DNA of 64,000 bases from Prevotella sp. (GTDB taxonomy: Bacteria; Bacteroidota; Bacteroidia; Bacteroidales; Bacteroidaceae): assembly GCA_017462915.1 (NCBI GenBank), contig JAFTQG010000045.1, positions 1 through 64,000 of the forward strand. The letters run 5' to 3'. Shown here one piece after another: positions 40,916 to 50,153 of this stretch; within the stretch, counting starts at the first letter, position 1; each line of letters opens with the position of its first letter. Both the position numbers and the translations under genes were made by a program. The notes under the pieces were generated by a model that made no database searches, was not told where the DNA came from, and saw only the letters and a list, made by a program, of their open reading frames with translations.

Positions 40916-43099
40916 ATGAGCAAATTCGACTATAGAGCTTCCATGTTGCGATACCGTATACTCGCATGGGTGATGCTGCTGATAGCAGTAGTCATAATAT
41001 GCCGTGCAGGCTATATAATGACAGTGAAGCGTGACTACTGGATACAGGTGTCTGACCGCCTCAAGGCGGACAGCGTCCCTGTCAACCCTACACGCGGCAA
41101 TATCCTCAGCGGAGACAACCAGCTTCTTGCCTCAAGCCTGCCGGAGTATATACTGTATGTGGACTTCAAGACAATGCACGAGACGGAGACCGACACGCTT
41201 TGGGAAGAGAAGGAAGACTCTATATGCCAGGGACTGAGCCAGATATTCCCGCAGACATCGGCGGAGGAGTTCCGCAAGCATCTCCGCGAGGGAAAGGAAA
41301 AGCAGAGCCGCTACTGGAGGATTGTCAAGAAACGTGTCAGCTATGATGTGTTCAGTGAGGTGCGCCAGTTGCCGATATTCCGCTTGCCGAGGTTCTGCAG
41401 CGGTTTCAATTATGAGGAATACAATGCCCGTACTCGTCCTAACGGACTGCTGGCGTCAAGGACCATCGGCGAGATGTACGGTCTGAAAGACTCCGCACGG
41501 TGCGGCCTGGAGCTGTATTACGATTCTGTCCTCCGTGGCGAGAAAGGACTCATCAACAGGCGCAAGGTGCTCAACAAGTATCTTGATATCATGGTCAAGG
41601 AACCTGTTGACGGCGCGGACATCGTCACGACACTTGATGTCAATATACAGGACCTTGCCGAACATGCCATGGTAGAGGAGATGAAGAAGGACAACGGTGA
41701 GCTCGGCGTCGTGATTGTCATGGAGGTTAAGACGGGAGACATCAAGGCCCTTGTCAATATGGCACGCCTTACGGACAGCAACGGCAATTACTATTACAGA
41801 GAGGTGAAGAACAATGCCGTCTCTGATCTTGTAGAGCCGGGTTCAGTATTCAAGACAGCATCCATCTTCGCGGCTCTTGACGACGGGCTCATAGATACTA
41901 CGGCAGCGTATAACATAGATACCGGTGGCGGCGTATGGCCGATGTACGGCAGGGAGATGCGCGACCACAACTGGCGGCGTGGAGGATATGGTGTGCTCAC
42001 AGTGCCGCAGGTGTTGCACTACAGTAGCAACATCGGTGTCAGCCGCCTTATAGACAGGGGACTGTATCATGAACATCCCGAGAAGTTTGTGGAGAAGATA
42101 CGCAGCCTCGGCCTCGGCATAGACTTTGACCTCCCGTTCCCCGGAGCACAGAAACATGCCATCGTCCGTATGCCGATAAAGGCGAAGAGGAAAGGACAGT
42201 ATCTCAACTGGTCGAAGACGACATTGCCATGGATGTCCATAGGCTACGAGACCCAGATACCGCCGATATTCACAGTGGCTTTCTACAACTCCATAGCCAA
42301 TAACGGCCGCTTCATGCAGCCGCGCTTCGTGAAGGAGATTGTCAAGGACGGACAGACTGTCAAGGAGTTCCCTCCCGTATGCCTTATAGAAAAGACATAC
42401 AAGAACAAGGAAGCCCTCAACAAGATACAGGCGATACTTGAGGGCGTGGTATCAAGGGGGCTCGGCAAGAAAGCCGGCAGCAAGTCGTTCCGTGTGGCAG
42501 GCAAGACAGGTACGGCACAGATTGCCGACCAGCATGGCTCTTACAAGTCGGGTTCCGTGCGCTACTGGCTGTCGTTCTGCGGATATTTCCCTTACGAGAA
42601 CCCGCAGTACACGTGTATCGTCTGTATGAAGAAGACTGGTCTTCCTGCCTCAGGCGGCGGCATGTGTGGCGTGGTGTTCCATAATGTAGCAGAGGGCATC
42701 ATGGCCCATCAGCTGAAACGCGATCATCTTACGGCACGCGACTCGACATCGGTTCTTGTACCCGATGTAAAGAGAGGAAATATCCTCGCAGCCGACTATG
42801 TCCTGTCACATCTCGGAATCAAGACAGGAGGCGGATGGAACGGCTCTTATGCTACGGGCAACCCGATATGGGGCACGGCGCAGACAAACACTTCCTCTGT
42901 CAGTCTTGTGAAAGGCGGTGCTCCGTCGATGCACTTCGTCCCTGACGTAACGGGAATGGGTGCGCGTGATGCCGTCTATCTGCTGGAAAGCAGAGGCGTG
43001 AAAGTGCAGATCTCTGGCCGAGGCAAGGTGAAGAAACAGAGCATAGCCCCGAATACACGGATAAAGAAAGGCATGAAGATTTCCGTGGAGCTCGGCTGA
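40916..43099 (+). CDS. ftsI: penicillin-binding protein FtsI (septal transpeptidase) with PASTA domain
   Basis: Class B PBP that crosslinks septal peptidoglycan. 727 residues: N-terminal membrane anchor (about 12-33), PBP dimerisation domain (about 40-240), transpeptidase domain with S310-V-F-K313, S-S-N at 370-372 and K530-T531-G532, and a C-terminal PASTA domain (about 665-727, MHFVPDVTGMGARDAVYLLESRGVKVQISGRGKV in parts). A PASTA domain on FtsI is usual in Bacteroidetes. 154 bp of noncoding sequence separate it from ftsL without an obvious promoter. Confidence 0.95.
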   Translation: MSKFDYRASMLRYRILAWVMLLIAVVIICRAGYIMTVKRDYWIQVSDRLKADSVPVNPTRGNILSGDNQLLASSLPEYILYVDFKTMHETETDTLWEEKEDSICQGLSQIFPQTSAEEFRKHLREGKEKQSRYWRIVKKRVSYDVFSEVRQLPIFRLPRFCSGFNYEEYNARTRPNGLLASRTIGEMYGLKDSARCGLELYYDSVLRGEKGLINRRKVLNKYLDIMVKEPVDGADIVTTLDVNIQDLAEHAMVEEMKKDNGELGVVIVMEVKTGDIKALVNMARLTDSNGNYYYREVKNNAVSDLVEPGSVFKTASIFAALDDGLIDTTAAYNIDTGGGVWPMYGREMRDHNWRRGGYGVLTVPQVLHYSSNIGVSRLIDRGLYHEHPEKFVEKIRSLGLGIDFDLPFPGAQKHAIVRMPIKAKRKGQYLNWSKTTLPWMSIGYETQIPPIFTVAFYNSIANNGRFMQPRFVKEIVKDGQTVKEFPPVCLIEKTYKNKEALNKIQAILEGVVSRGLGKKAGSKSFRVAGKTGTAQIADQHGSYKSGSVRYWLSFCGYFPYENPQYTCIVCMKKTGLPASGGGMCGVVFHNVAEGIMAHQLKRDHLTARDSTSVLVPDVKRGNILAADYVLSHLGIKTGGGWNGSYATGNPIWGTAQTNTSSVSLVKGGAPSMHFVPDVTGMGARDAVYLLESRGVKVQISGRGKVKKQSIAPNTRIKKGMKISVELG

Positions 43100-43183
43100 C
43101 ATTAAAGGAATAAGACATTAAGGGAATAAGGATGTCACTGCATTTGCAGGAAAGGAGCATCCGGCATATACAACATATAGATT

Positions 43184-44635
43184 ATGAAACTATCGGACAT
43201 CATCAAGAGAGTCAGCGTACTGAAGACAGTAGGCGACACTGACAAGGATATTAAGGGTATAGAGATAGACAGCCGCCAGATACAGCCGGGATACATATTC
43301 GTGGCGATGAAAGGCACACAGGTGGACGGCCACAGGTTCATACCTAAGGCTGTGGAGCTCGGGGCTGCGGCTGTCATCTGCGAGGATATGCCTCTTGACA
43401 TCGAGGAGAATGTCACTTACATACAGGTGGAGTCGTGCGAGACGGCTGTAGGTCCTGCCGCCACGATGTTCTACGGAGACCCTTCACGCAAGCTGAAGCT
43501 CGTCGGCGTGACAGGCACTAACGGCAAGACGACCATCGCCACCTTATTATATAATATGTTCCGGAGGATGGGACACAAGTGCGGTCTCCTCTCCACGGTC
43601 TGCAACTACATAGAGGACGAGGCTGTGGAGGCATCGCATACGACGCCTGACCCTATAGAGCTGAACCGCCTTCTTGCGCGCATGGTGGAGGCAGGTTGCG
43701 AGTATGCCTTCATGGAGTGCTCAAGTCATGCCATCGTGCAGCAGCGTATAGGAGGACTGGAGTTTGCTGGCGGTATGTTTACAAATCTGACACGCGACCA
43801 TCTTGACTATCACGGCACATTCGAGAACTACCGTGATGCGAAGAAGCTCTTCTTCGACAATATGCCGAAGGGTGCCTTTGCGATAACCAATGCCGATGAC
43901 AAGAACGGCATGGTGATGGTGCAGAACACAAAGGCGACGGTGAAGACATACAGTACACGTGGCATGGCAGACTTCAAGGCACGTATCCTCGAATGCCATT
44001 TCGACGGTATGCTTCTCGAGATAGACGGGCGTGAGGTTGCCGTACAGTTCATCGGCAAGTTCAATGTCTCCAATCTCCTGGCAGTTTACGGTGCTGCACT
44101 GATGTTGGGAAAGAAGGCGGAAGACATTCTGCTTGTCCTCTCCACATTGAAGAGTGTTGCCGGAAGACTTGAGCCTGTCCGCTCAGGAAACGGCGTGACA
44201 GCCATCGTCGACTATGCACATACCCCAGACGCGATAGACAATGTCCTCAAGGCCATCCACGAAGTGTTGAACGGCAAGGGACATGTGATAACAGTCTGTG
44301 GCTGTGGCGGTAACCGTGACAGAGGCAAGCGTCCGCTCATGGCGCAGGAAGCTGTGCGTCAGAGCGACAAGGTGATACTCACTTCCGACAATCCGCGCAA
44401 GGAAGACCCGGAGATGATTCTCGACGATATGGAGGCAGGGCTTGATGCCGGGCAGCGTCAGGGTGTACTCCGCATCACCGACCGCCGACAGGCCATACGG
44501 ACCGCCGTGGCACTGGCACAGCCGGGAGATGTCATCCTCATAGCCGGAAAGGGACACGAGGACTATCAGATAATAGGCGAGACGAAGCATCATTTTGATG
44601 ACCGCGAGGAGGTACGCAAGGCTTTCGGAATGTAA
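43184..44635 (+). CDS. murE: UDP-MurNAc-L-Ala-D-Glu:meso-diaminopimelate ligase
   Basis: Cytoplasmic ATP-dependent ligase that adds meso-diaminopimelate to the peptidoglycan precursor. 483 residues with the Mur ligase P-loop [10 protein letters not shown] (about 109-118), the central domain ([30 protein letters not shown]) and the C-terminal domain with DNPRKEDP; the DNPR motif indicates meso-DAP rather than lysine specificity. Operon position after ftsI is standard. Confidence 0.96.
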   Translation: MKLSDIIKRVSVLKTVGDTDKDIKGIEIDSRQIQPGYIFVAMKGTQVDGHRFIPKAVELGAAAVICEDMPLDIEENVTYIQVESCETAVGPAATMFYGDPSRKLKLVGVTGTNGKTTIATLLYNMFRRMGHKCGLLSTVCNYIEDEAVEASHTTPDPIELNRLLARMVEAGCEYAFMECSSHAIVQQRIGGLEFAGGMFTNLTRDHLDYHGTFENYRDAKKLFFDNMPKGAFAITNADDKNGMVMVQNTKATVKTYSTRGMADFKARILECHFDGMLLEIDGREVAVQFIGKFNVSNLLAVYGAALMLGKKAEDILLVLSTLKSVAGRLEPVRSGNGVTAIVDYAHTPDAIDNVLKAIHEVLNGKGHVITVCGCGGNRDRGKRPLMAQEAVRQSDKVILTSDNPRKEDPEMILDDMEAGLDAGQRQGVLRITDRRQAIRTAVALAQPGDVILIAGKGHEDYQIIGETKHHFDDREEVRKAFGM

Positions 44636-44665
44636 AAAAAGTAAGAACAGAACCGTATAAACATC

Positions 44666-45928
44666 ATGCTATATTACCTTTTCCGCTTCCTGGAGCAGTT
44701 CGGTTTCCATGGAGCACACCTGTGGAGCTACATCTCTTTCCGTGCCATACTGGCATTGATATTCTCGCTCGTCATAAGCATCTGGTTCGGCGAACATTTC
44801 ATAAAATGGCTGCGTAGGCATAATGTCAACGAGGCGCAGCGCGATGTCTCCATAGACCCTTACGGCCAGCAGAAGAAAGGAGTGCCTACAATGGGCGGCG
44901 TCATCATCCTTGTGGCAATTCTCGTGCCTTGCCTGCTCTTCGGCAGGTTGCGCAACATATATATGATTATCCTCCTTGTCACTACAGTGTGGCTCGGTGC
45001 GATAGGCTTCATAGACGACTATATAAAGATGAAGGTGACGAAAGACGGACTGCGCCCTATCTACAAGCTGGCAGGACAGTGCCTTCTCGGTCTCTTTGTC
45101 GGTCTTACGCTGTGGCTCTCTCCCGATGCGGTCATCCGTGAGAATGTCTCCATGAAGAAACAGGGCACGGAGATTGTCGTCCACAAGAGCGAGCCAGTGA
45201 AGTCTACTATAACGACGATACCTTTTGTCAAGGACAATAACCTTGACTACAAATGGTTTGTGAGCTTCTGCGGAGAATACAGCAATGCAGCAGGCTGGGC
45301 AGTGTTCGTGCTGATGACCATTATCGTTGTCACGGCGGTATCCAATGGCTCCAACCTCAATGACGGCATGGACGGCATGTGCTCTGGCAATGCCGCGATT
45401 ATAGGAGTGGCATTGGGCATACTGGCATACGTGTCGTCGAATATGGCGTTTGCATCATATTTCGACATCATGTATGTGCCGGGCTCACAGGAACTTGTGA
45501 TATTCCTCTGCGCGTTCATTGGTGCGCTGATTGGCTTCCTGTGGTACAATGCCTATCCGGCACAGATATTCATGGGCGATACAGGTTCGCTTCCTATCGG
45601 CGGAATCATAGCCGTTACGGCGATTATCATACATAAGGAGTTGCTCATACCTGTCCTCTGCTTCATCTTCTTCATGGAGAGCGTCTCCGTGATGCTTCAG
45701 GTGCAGGTGGCGAAATACGGTAACAAGCGCGGCAAGAAGCTCCGCCTGTTCAAGCGGGCTCCTATCCATGATACATTCCGTATACTGCCAGGACAGCTCG
45801 GCCCTGACGTGAAAGTGCTGCTCAACTGGCCTCGCGGCTGCTGGCTGGAATCGAAAATCACGACAAGATTCTGGATTACCACCGTGCTCCTTGCAGCCCT
45901 TGCCATAATAACGCTGAAGATAAGGTAG
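44666..45928 (+). CDS. mraY: phospho-N-acetylmuramoyl-pentapeptide-transferase
   Basis: Integral membrane enzyme making lipid I. 420 residues, ten membrane segments, and the family signatures KKGVPTMGG (70-78), the catalytic FIDDY (115-119, D117 and D118), LNDGMDGM-type NLNDGMDGMCSG, and MGDTGSLPIGG. An insertion of ~50 residues (about 155-205, VSMKKQGTEIVVHK through FVKDNNLDYKWFV), longer than in E. coli, is usual for Bacteroidetes MraY. 30 bp after murE. Confidence 0.96.
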   Translation: MLYYLFRFLEQFGFHGAHLWSYISFRAILALIFSLVISIWFGEHFIKWLRRHNVNEAQRDVSIDPYGQQKKGVPTMGGVIILVAILVPCLLFGRLRNIYMIILLVTTVWLGAIGFIDDYIKMKVTKDGLRPIYKLAGQCLLGLFVGLTLWLSPDAVIRENVSMKKQGTEIVVHKSEPVKSTITTIPFVKDNNLDYKWFVSFCGEYSNAAGWAVFVLMTIIVVTAVSNGSNLNDGMDGMCSGNAAIIGVALGILAYVSSNMAFASYFDIMYVPGSQELVIFLCAFIGALIGFLWYNAYPAQIFMGDTGSLPIGGIIAVTAIIIHKELLIPVLCFIFFMESVSVMLQVQVAKYGNKRGKKLRLFKRAPIHDTFRILPGQLGPDVKVLLNWPRGCWLESKITTRFWITTVLLAALAIITLKIR

Positions 45929-46003
45929 GCATATTTTCCGCAACGGTCTTGCGGAAAATATTATAGAATAAGAAAAAAGTTGGATGTAAAGCTTTTGATG
46001 AAC

Positions 46004-47347
46004 ATGAAAAAGATAGCAATACTTGGTGCGGGAGAGTCTGGCGCAGGCACGGCAATCCTTGCAAAGAAGCAGGGATACAATGTGTTTGTATCGGATATGG
46101 GCACCATCCAGGATAAGTACAAGACACTTCTCGACTCCCATGGCATAGACTGGGAGGAGGGAAAGCATACGGAGGCGTTGATTCTCGATGCCGACGAGGT
46201 GGTGAAAAGTCCAGGTATCCCAGACACGGCTCCGCTCGTGAAGATGCTGATAGAAAAGGGTACTCCTATCCTTGCCGAACTGGAATTCGCACAGCGTTAC
46301 AGCCATGGCAAGACCGTCTGCATCACGGGTTCCAACGGCAAGACGACGACAACGTCACTCATATACTACATCATGCGCAAGGCCGGGCTTGATGTCGGGC
46401 TTGCAGGAAACATCGGCCGCTCCTATGCCCTGCAGGTCGCTACAGAAGACCACGACTGGTATGTCCTTGAGATAAGTTCCTTCCAGCTGGACAATATGTT
46501 CAGTTTCCGTGCAGACATCTCCGTGCTTATGAACATTACGCCTGACCATCTCGACAGATACGGCTTCGATGTTCTCGGCAACGGCGTCACGCCGATGCAG
46601 AACTATACGGACTCTAAGATGCGCATCATCCAGAACCAGACGGAGGATGATATCTTCGTCTACTGGAAAGAGGACGAGCATATCACAGAAGAGTTGCGCA
46701 AACGTGTGCTCGGATATGCTCCGCAGCCTACGCCGTCAAGCCGTCCGGCAAATGATGGCAATCCGTCGCTCTATGCCTTTGTGGACTCAGACTTTGACGA
46801 TATGGAACTTGAATTCTCGCAGATGGGACAGCACAACAGGCGTAACGCCCTCGCGGCCTATCTCGCCACGAGAAGCGTAGGTGTCGATGAGGCTCTTGTA
46901 CGCCAGTGCCTTAAGGATTTCCCTGGTGTGGAACACCGTCTTGAGCGTGTTGAGGAGAAGGATGGAGTGTTGTATATCAACGACTCGAAAGCCACGAATG
47001 TCGATGCCTGCTTTGTAGCCTTGAAAGCCATGGACAGGCCTACAGTGCTTATCGTCGGCGGAAAAGATAAGGGCAATGACTACTCTGCAATTACAGATAT
47101 AGTGAAGGAGAAATGCCGTGCAGTAGTCTATCTCGGTGCAGACAATGCGAAACTGCATGACAGTTTCGATGCCCTCGGGCTTCCTGTAGCCGACACTCAT
47201 TCCATGAAAGACTGTGTGGAAGCATGTCGTAGTCTGGCGCAACCCGGTGACTGTGTACTCCTTTCGCCATGCTGTGCGTCGTTTGACCTGTTCAAGAACA
47301 TGGAAGACCGCGGCGAGCAGTTCAAGACCCTTGTCAGGGAAATGTAA
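46004..47347 (+). CDS. murD: UDP-N-acetylmuramoylalanine--D-glutamate ligase
   Basis: Cytoplasmic ligase that adds D-Glu to UDP-MurNAc-L-Ala. 447 residues starting MKKIAILGAGESGAG (N-terminal Rossmann-like nucleotide-sugar site), P-loop ITGSNGKTTTT, ISSFQLDNM, NITPDHLDRY, HRLERVEEKDGVLYINDSKATN and LSPCCASFDLFKNMEDRG, all typical. An ATG 8 codons earlier (45980) is less likely. Followed by array E and an octamer spacer before ftsW. Confidence 0.96.
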   Translation: MKKIAILGAGESGAGTAILAKKQGYNVFVSDMGTIQDKYKTLLDSHGIDWEEGKHTEALILDADEVVKSPGIPDTAPLVKMLIEKGTPILAELEFAQRYSHGKTVCITGSNGKTTTTSLIYYIMRKAGLDVGLAGNIGRSYALQVATEDHDWYVLEISSFQLDNMFSFRADISVLMNITPDHLDRYGFDVLGNGVTPMQNYTDSKMRIIQNQTEDDIFVYWKEDEHITEELRKRVLGYAPQPTPSSRPANDGNPSLYAFVDSDFDDMELEFSQMGQHNRRNALAAYLATRSVGVDEALVRQCLKDFPGVEHRLERVEEKDGVLYINDSKATNVDACFVALKAMDRPTVLIVGGKDKGNDYSAITDIVKEKCRAVVYLGADNAKLHDSFDALGLPVADTHSMKDCVEACRSLAQPGDCVLLSPCCASFDLFKNMEDRGEQFKTLVREM

Positions 47348-47380
47348 TGACCGCCCCGGCAAGTCCTGATCCTTGACTTT

Positions 47381-47468
47381 TCAAAAGGTGACGGTAGGCA
47401 TGGTAAAGTGTCACCTTTTGACACATAAAGCGTCACCCTCCGGTACATGAAGCGTCACCTTTCGCATG
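47381..47468. repeat. 22-bp array E (four GGTSACC units) inside the dcw cluster
   Basis: Cores at 47387 (GGTGACG), 47409 (TGTCACC), 47431 (CGTCACC) and 47453 (CGTCACC), each exactly 22 bp apart. Units 1 and 2 pair over 12 bp (TCAAAAGGTGAC with GTCACCTTTTGA). A degenerate further core may follow at 47475 (CCACACC). It sits 34 bp after the murD stop. Confidence 0.85.
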
Positions 47469-47504
47469 ACACTGCCACACCACGCATTTTCTATGGGACT
47501 GCTT

Positions 47505-47560
47505 GACCGTATAACCATGTAATATCCGCATAACCGTATAACCGCAATATATAATATAAG
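47505..47560. repeat. AACCG octamers before ftsW
   Basis: CCGTATAACC, CCGCATAACC, CCGTATAACC and CCGCAATAT in tandem up to the ftsW start. Confidence 0.75.
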
Positions 47561-47565
47561 GTAGA

Positions 47566-48831
47566 GTGAACAAGAAATTAGAAAATCTCTTTAAGGGAGA
47601 CAAGGTTATCTGGATGATATTCTTCATCCTCTGTCTGGTGAGCATCGTCGAGGTGTTCTCCGCTTCGTCGTTTCTCACATACAAGGGAGATAGCTACTGG
47701 TTTCCGATAATCAAGCATACATTCTTTATCTTTGTCGGTATATGTGCAATGATATGTGTGCTTAATGTGCCCTGCAAGTACTTCAAGATTGTCACATTTC
47801 CGTTGTTGGTAGTATCTGTGATAATGCTCGTCGGGGTCATTATCTTCGGCGAAAGCACCAATGGAGCAAGCCGATGGATGGGAATTGCCGGTATACAGTT
47901 CCAGCCGTCAGAGATAGCAAAGGGAGCGCTGGTGCTTGCCGTGGCACAGATACTCAGTGCGATGCAGACAGAGAAAGGTGCAGACCGTCAGGCTTTCTGG
48001 TGGGTGCTCGGCACAAGCTCAGTCATTGTCCTGCCGATATTCTTTGAGAATTTCTCCACCTCAGTGCTGATTTCCGCCGTGGTGTTCTTCATGATGTTCA
48101 TCGCCCGTGTACCCCTTTCCCAGCTCGGCAAGCTGCTTGGCGTAGTCATTCTCGGCGGTGTCATCGCTGTATCGAGCATCATGGCGTTCGGCAAGACAGC
48201 ATCGGAGCCCCCAGAAGGCAACGCCGCAAAGGTGGAATATGTCGCCGATGCCGCAAAGGGACAGGCAGGGAATGCCAAGGAAAAGAAGGGAGGACTCCTG
48301 CATCGTTTCGACACATGGAAGTCCCGAATAATGAAGTTCACATCCAGTGAGGACATCGCTCCTGACGAATATGACCTTGACAAGGACGCACAGGTGGCAC
48401 ATGCCAACATAGCCATTGTCAAGAGCCAGGGCATCGGTTGCGGTCCAGGCAACTCCGAAGAGCGAGACTTCATCTCGCAGGCTTTCTCCGATTTCATCTT
48501 CGCCATCATAATAGAGGAACTCGGGCTTTGGGGCGCGACACTCGTTGCCGGACTGTATGTCATCATCTTCTGGCGTGCCGGACACATCGCCCGCAACTGT
48601 GCCAATACCTTCCCGGCATATCTCGCCATGGGCATAGGTATGCTTCTCGTCATCCAGGCGATGTTCAATATGCTCGTCGCCGTAGGGCTCGCACCCGTCA
48701 CAGGACAGCCGTTGCCGCTCGTCAGCAAGGGCGGAACGTCGACAATCATCAACTGTGTGTATATAGGTATGCTCCTCTCCATATCAAAGTCGGCAAAGAA
48801 ACGGCAGCCGACACAGAAGGCTCCTGTATAA
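47566..48831 (+). CDS. ftsW: septal peptidoglycan glycosyltransferase FtsW
   Basis: SEDS-family polytopic membrane glycosyltransferase that polymerises lipid II at the septum with FtsI. 421 residues, about ten membrane segments; the first (about 14-32, VIWMIFFILCLVSIVEVFSASS) is typical of FtsW, followed by GASRWMGIAGIQFQPSEIAK, a cytosolic loop of ~85 residues rich in Lys (about 205-290), and GPGNSEERDFISQAFSDFIFAIIIEELG with the catalytic-loop region. It starts with GTG. Upstream lie array E and octamers, so it may be partly uncoupled from murD. Confidence 0.95.
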   Translation: MNKKLENLFKGDKVIWMIFFILCLVSIVEVFSASSFLTYKGDSYWFPIIKHTFFIFVGICAMICVLNVPCKYFKIVTFPLLVVSVIMLVGVIIFGESTNGASRWMGIAGIQFQPSEIAKGALVLAVAQILSAMQTEKGADRQAFWWVLGTSSVIVLPIFFENFSTSVLISAVVFFMMFIARVPLSQLGKLLGVVILGGVIAVSSIMAFGKTASEPPEGNAAKVEYVADAAKGQAGNAKEKKGGLLHRFDTWKSRIMKFTSSEDIAPDEYDLDKDAQVAHANIAIVKSQGIGCGPGNSEERDFISQAFSDFIFAIIIEELGLWGATLVAGLYVIIFWRAGHIARNCANTFPAYLAMGIGMLLVIQAMFNMLVAVGLAPVTGQPLPLVSKGGTSTIINCVYIGMLLSISKSAKKRQPTQKAPV

Positions 48832-48956
48832 GACCTTTACATGACGCTTGCCTTATACGGCCATGCCGTAGACATGCTGTCAGATGGCGAGAGTCCACGA
48901 AGAACAATTCATTGAAGAAACCCATATAGCGAATAAAGAATAAAACGACAATACCT

Positions 48957-50057
48957 ATGAGAATCATGGTAAGCGGCGGCGGTACAGGAGGCCATATCTT
49001 CCCTGCCGTATCGATAGCCAACGCAATAAAGGCCCTGCGTCCTGACGCAGAAATACTCTTTGTCGGTGCAAACGGACGAATGGAGATGGAACGCGTGCCA
49101 CAGGCAGGCTACAAGATTGTAGGACTTCCCGTCCGCGGACTGATACGCCCTCTCTGGAGTCCGAAGAATATCGGCGTGATGATAGATTTTCTCAAAAGCC
49201 GCTCTCAGGTAAAGAAAGTCATCCGTGAGTTCAATCCGCAGGCTGTCGTAGGTGTCGGCGGATATGCCAGCAGCCCTACATTGAATGCCGCATATTCCAT
49301 GGGTATACCGTGTATCGTGCAGGAGCAGAACTCCTATGCCGGCGTGACCAACAAGTCTTTGGCCAAGAAGGCTGTCAGGATATGTGTAGCTTATGAAGGC
49401 ATGGAACGCTTCTTCCCAAAGGAGCGCATCGTCCTCACAGGCAATCCCGTGCGCCAGTCGCTCCTCGAGTGCAAGGCATCGCGTGAGGAAGCCCGTAAGG
49501 CATTCGGTCTTGAGCCTGAGCGTCCTACTGTCCTTGTCATAGGCGGCTCGCTGGGAGCACGGACAGTAAACGACAGCATAGCACAGGGAATCGACGCCTT
49601 TGAGAAAGCAGGCATACAGGTACTCTGGCAGACAGGAAAGTTCTATGCTGACGAATGCCGGCGTAAGGCCGAGGCCTGCGGCACAAAACTCGTGCACCCC
49701 CAGGCGTTCATCTCCGACATGGCAATGGCATACCGTGCGGCAGATGTAGTCATCTCCCGTGCCGGCGCGTCAAGCATCTCCGAGCTTTGTCTCCTCGGCA
49801 AGGCTGCGGTACTTGTCCCTTCGCCCAATGTCGCTGAAGACCATCAGACCAAGAATGCCCGTGCACTGTCAGACAAGAATGCGGCAGTCTTCTGTGCAGA
49901 CAAGGACGCCCGTCAGACCCTTGTGGCAGAGACCATAGCGCTTGTCAACGACAAGGCAAGGATTCTCGCCCTTGAGAAAGAAGTAAAGAAACTTGCCTTC
50001 TACGACTCGGCAGAAGTCATCGCCAAGATTGTCATAGAGCAGGCAGAGAAAAAGTAA
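48957..50057 (+). CDS. murG: UDP-GlcNAc:lipid I GlcNAc-transferase MurG
   Basis: Membrane-associated GT-B glycosyltransferase that converts lipid I to lipid II. 366 residues with N-terminal GGGTGGHIFPAVSIA (about 5-19), GVGGYASSPTLNAA (about 99-112), IVQEQNSYAGVTNK, the C-terminal nucleotide-sugar site VIGGSLGARTVN and ISRAGASSISELCLLGKAAVLVPSP. 125 bp after ftsW, and followed by murC after 96 bp; neither gap has a recognisable terminator. Confidence 0.96.
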   Translation: MRIMVSGGGTGGHIFPAVSIANAIKALRPDAEILFVGANGRMEMERVPQAGYKIVGLPVRGLIRPLWSPKNIGVMIDFLKSRSQVKKVIREFNPQAVVGVGGYASSPTLNAAYSMGIPCIVQEQNSYAGVTNKSLAKKAVRICVAYEGMERFFPKERIVLTGNPVRQSLLECKASREEARKAFGLEPERPTVLVIGGSLGARTVNDSIAQGIDAFEKAGIQVLWQTGKFYADECRRKAEACGTKLVHPQAFISDMAMAYRAADVVISRAGASSISELCLLGKAAVLVPSPNVAEDHQTKNARALSDKNAAVFCADKDARQTLVAETIALVNDKARILALEKEVKKLAFYDSAEVIAKIVIEQAEKK

Positions 50058-50153
50058 CACATGACATGTCCGTACAGTCACATGCACGCCGCCTTATGCG
50101 GCATGTAAGTAATGGGACCGCGCGACAATGAAACAAGAAAGGCAACAACATAT

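Noticed and set aside
45980..46004. Earlier ATG for murD
   Set aside because: Adds eight residues before the conserved MKKIAILGAGESG start without family support.
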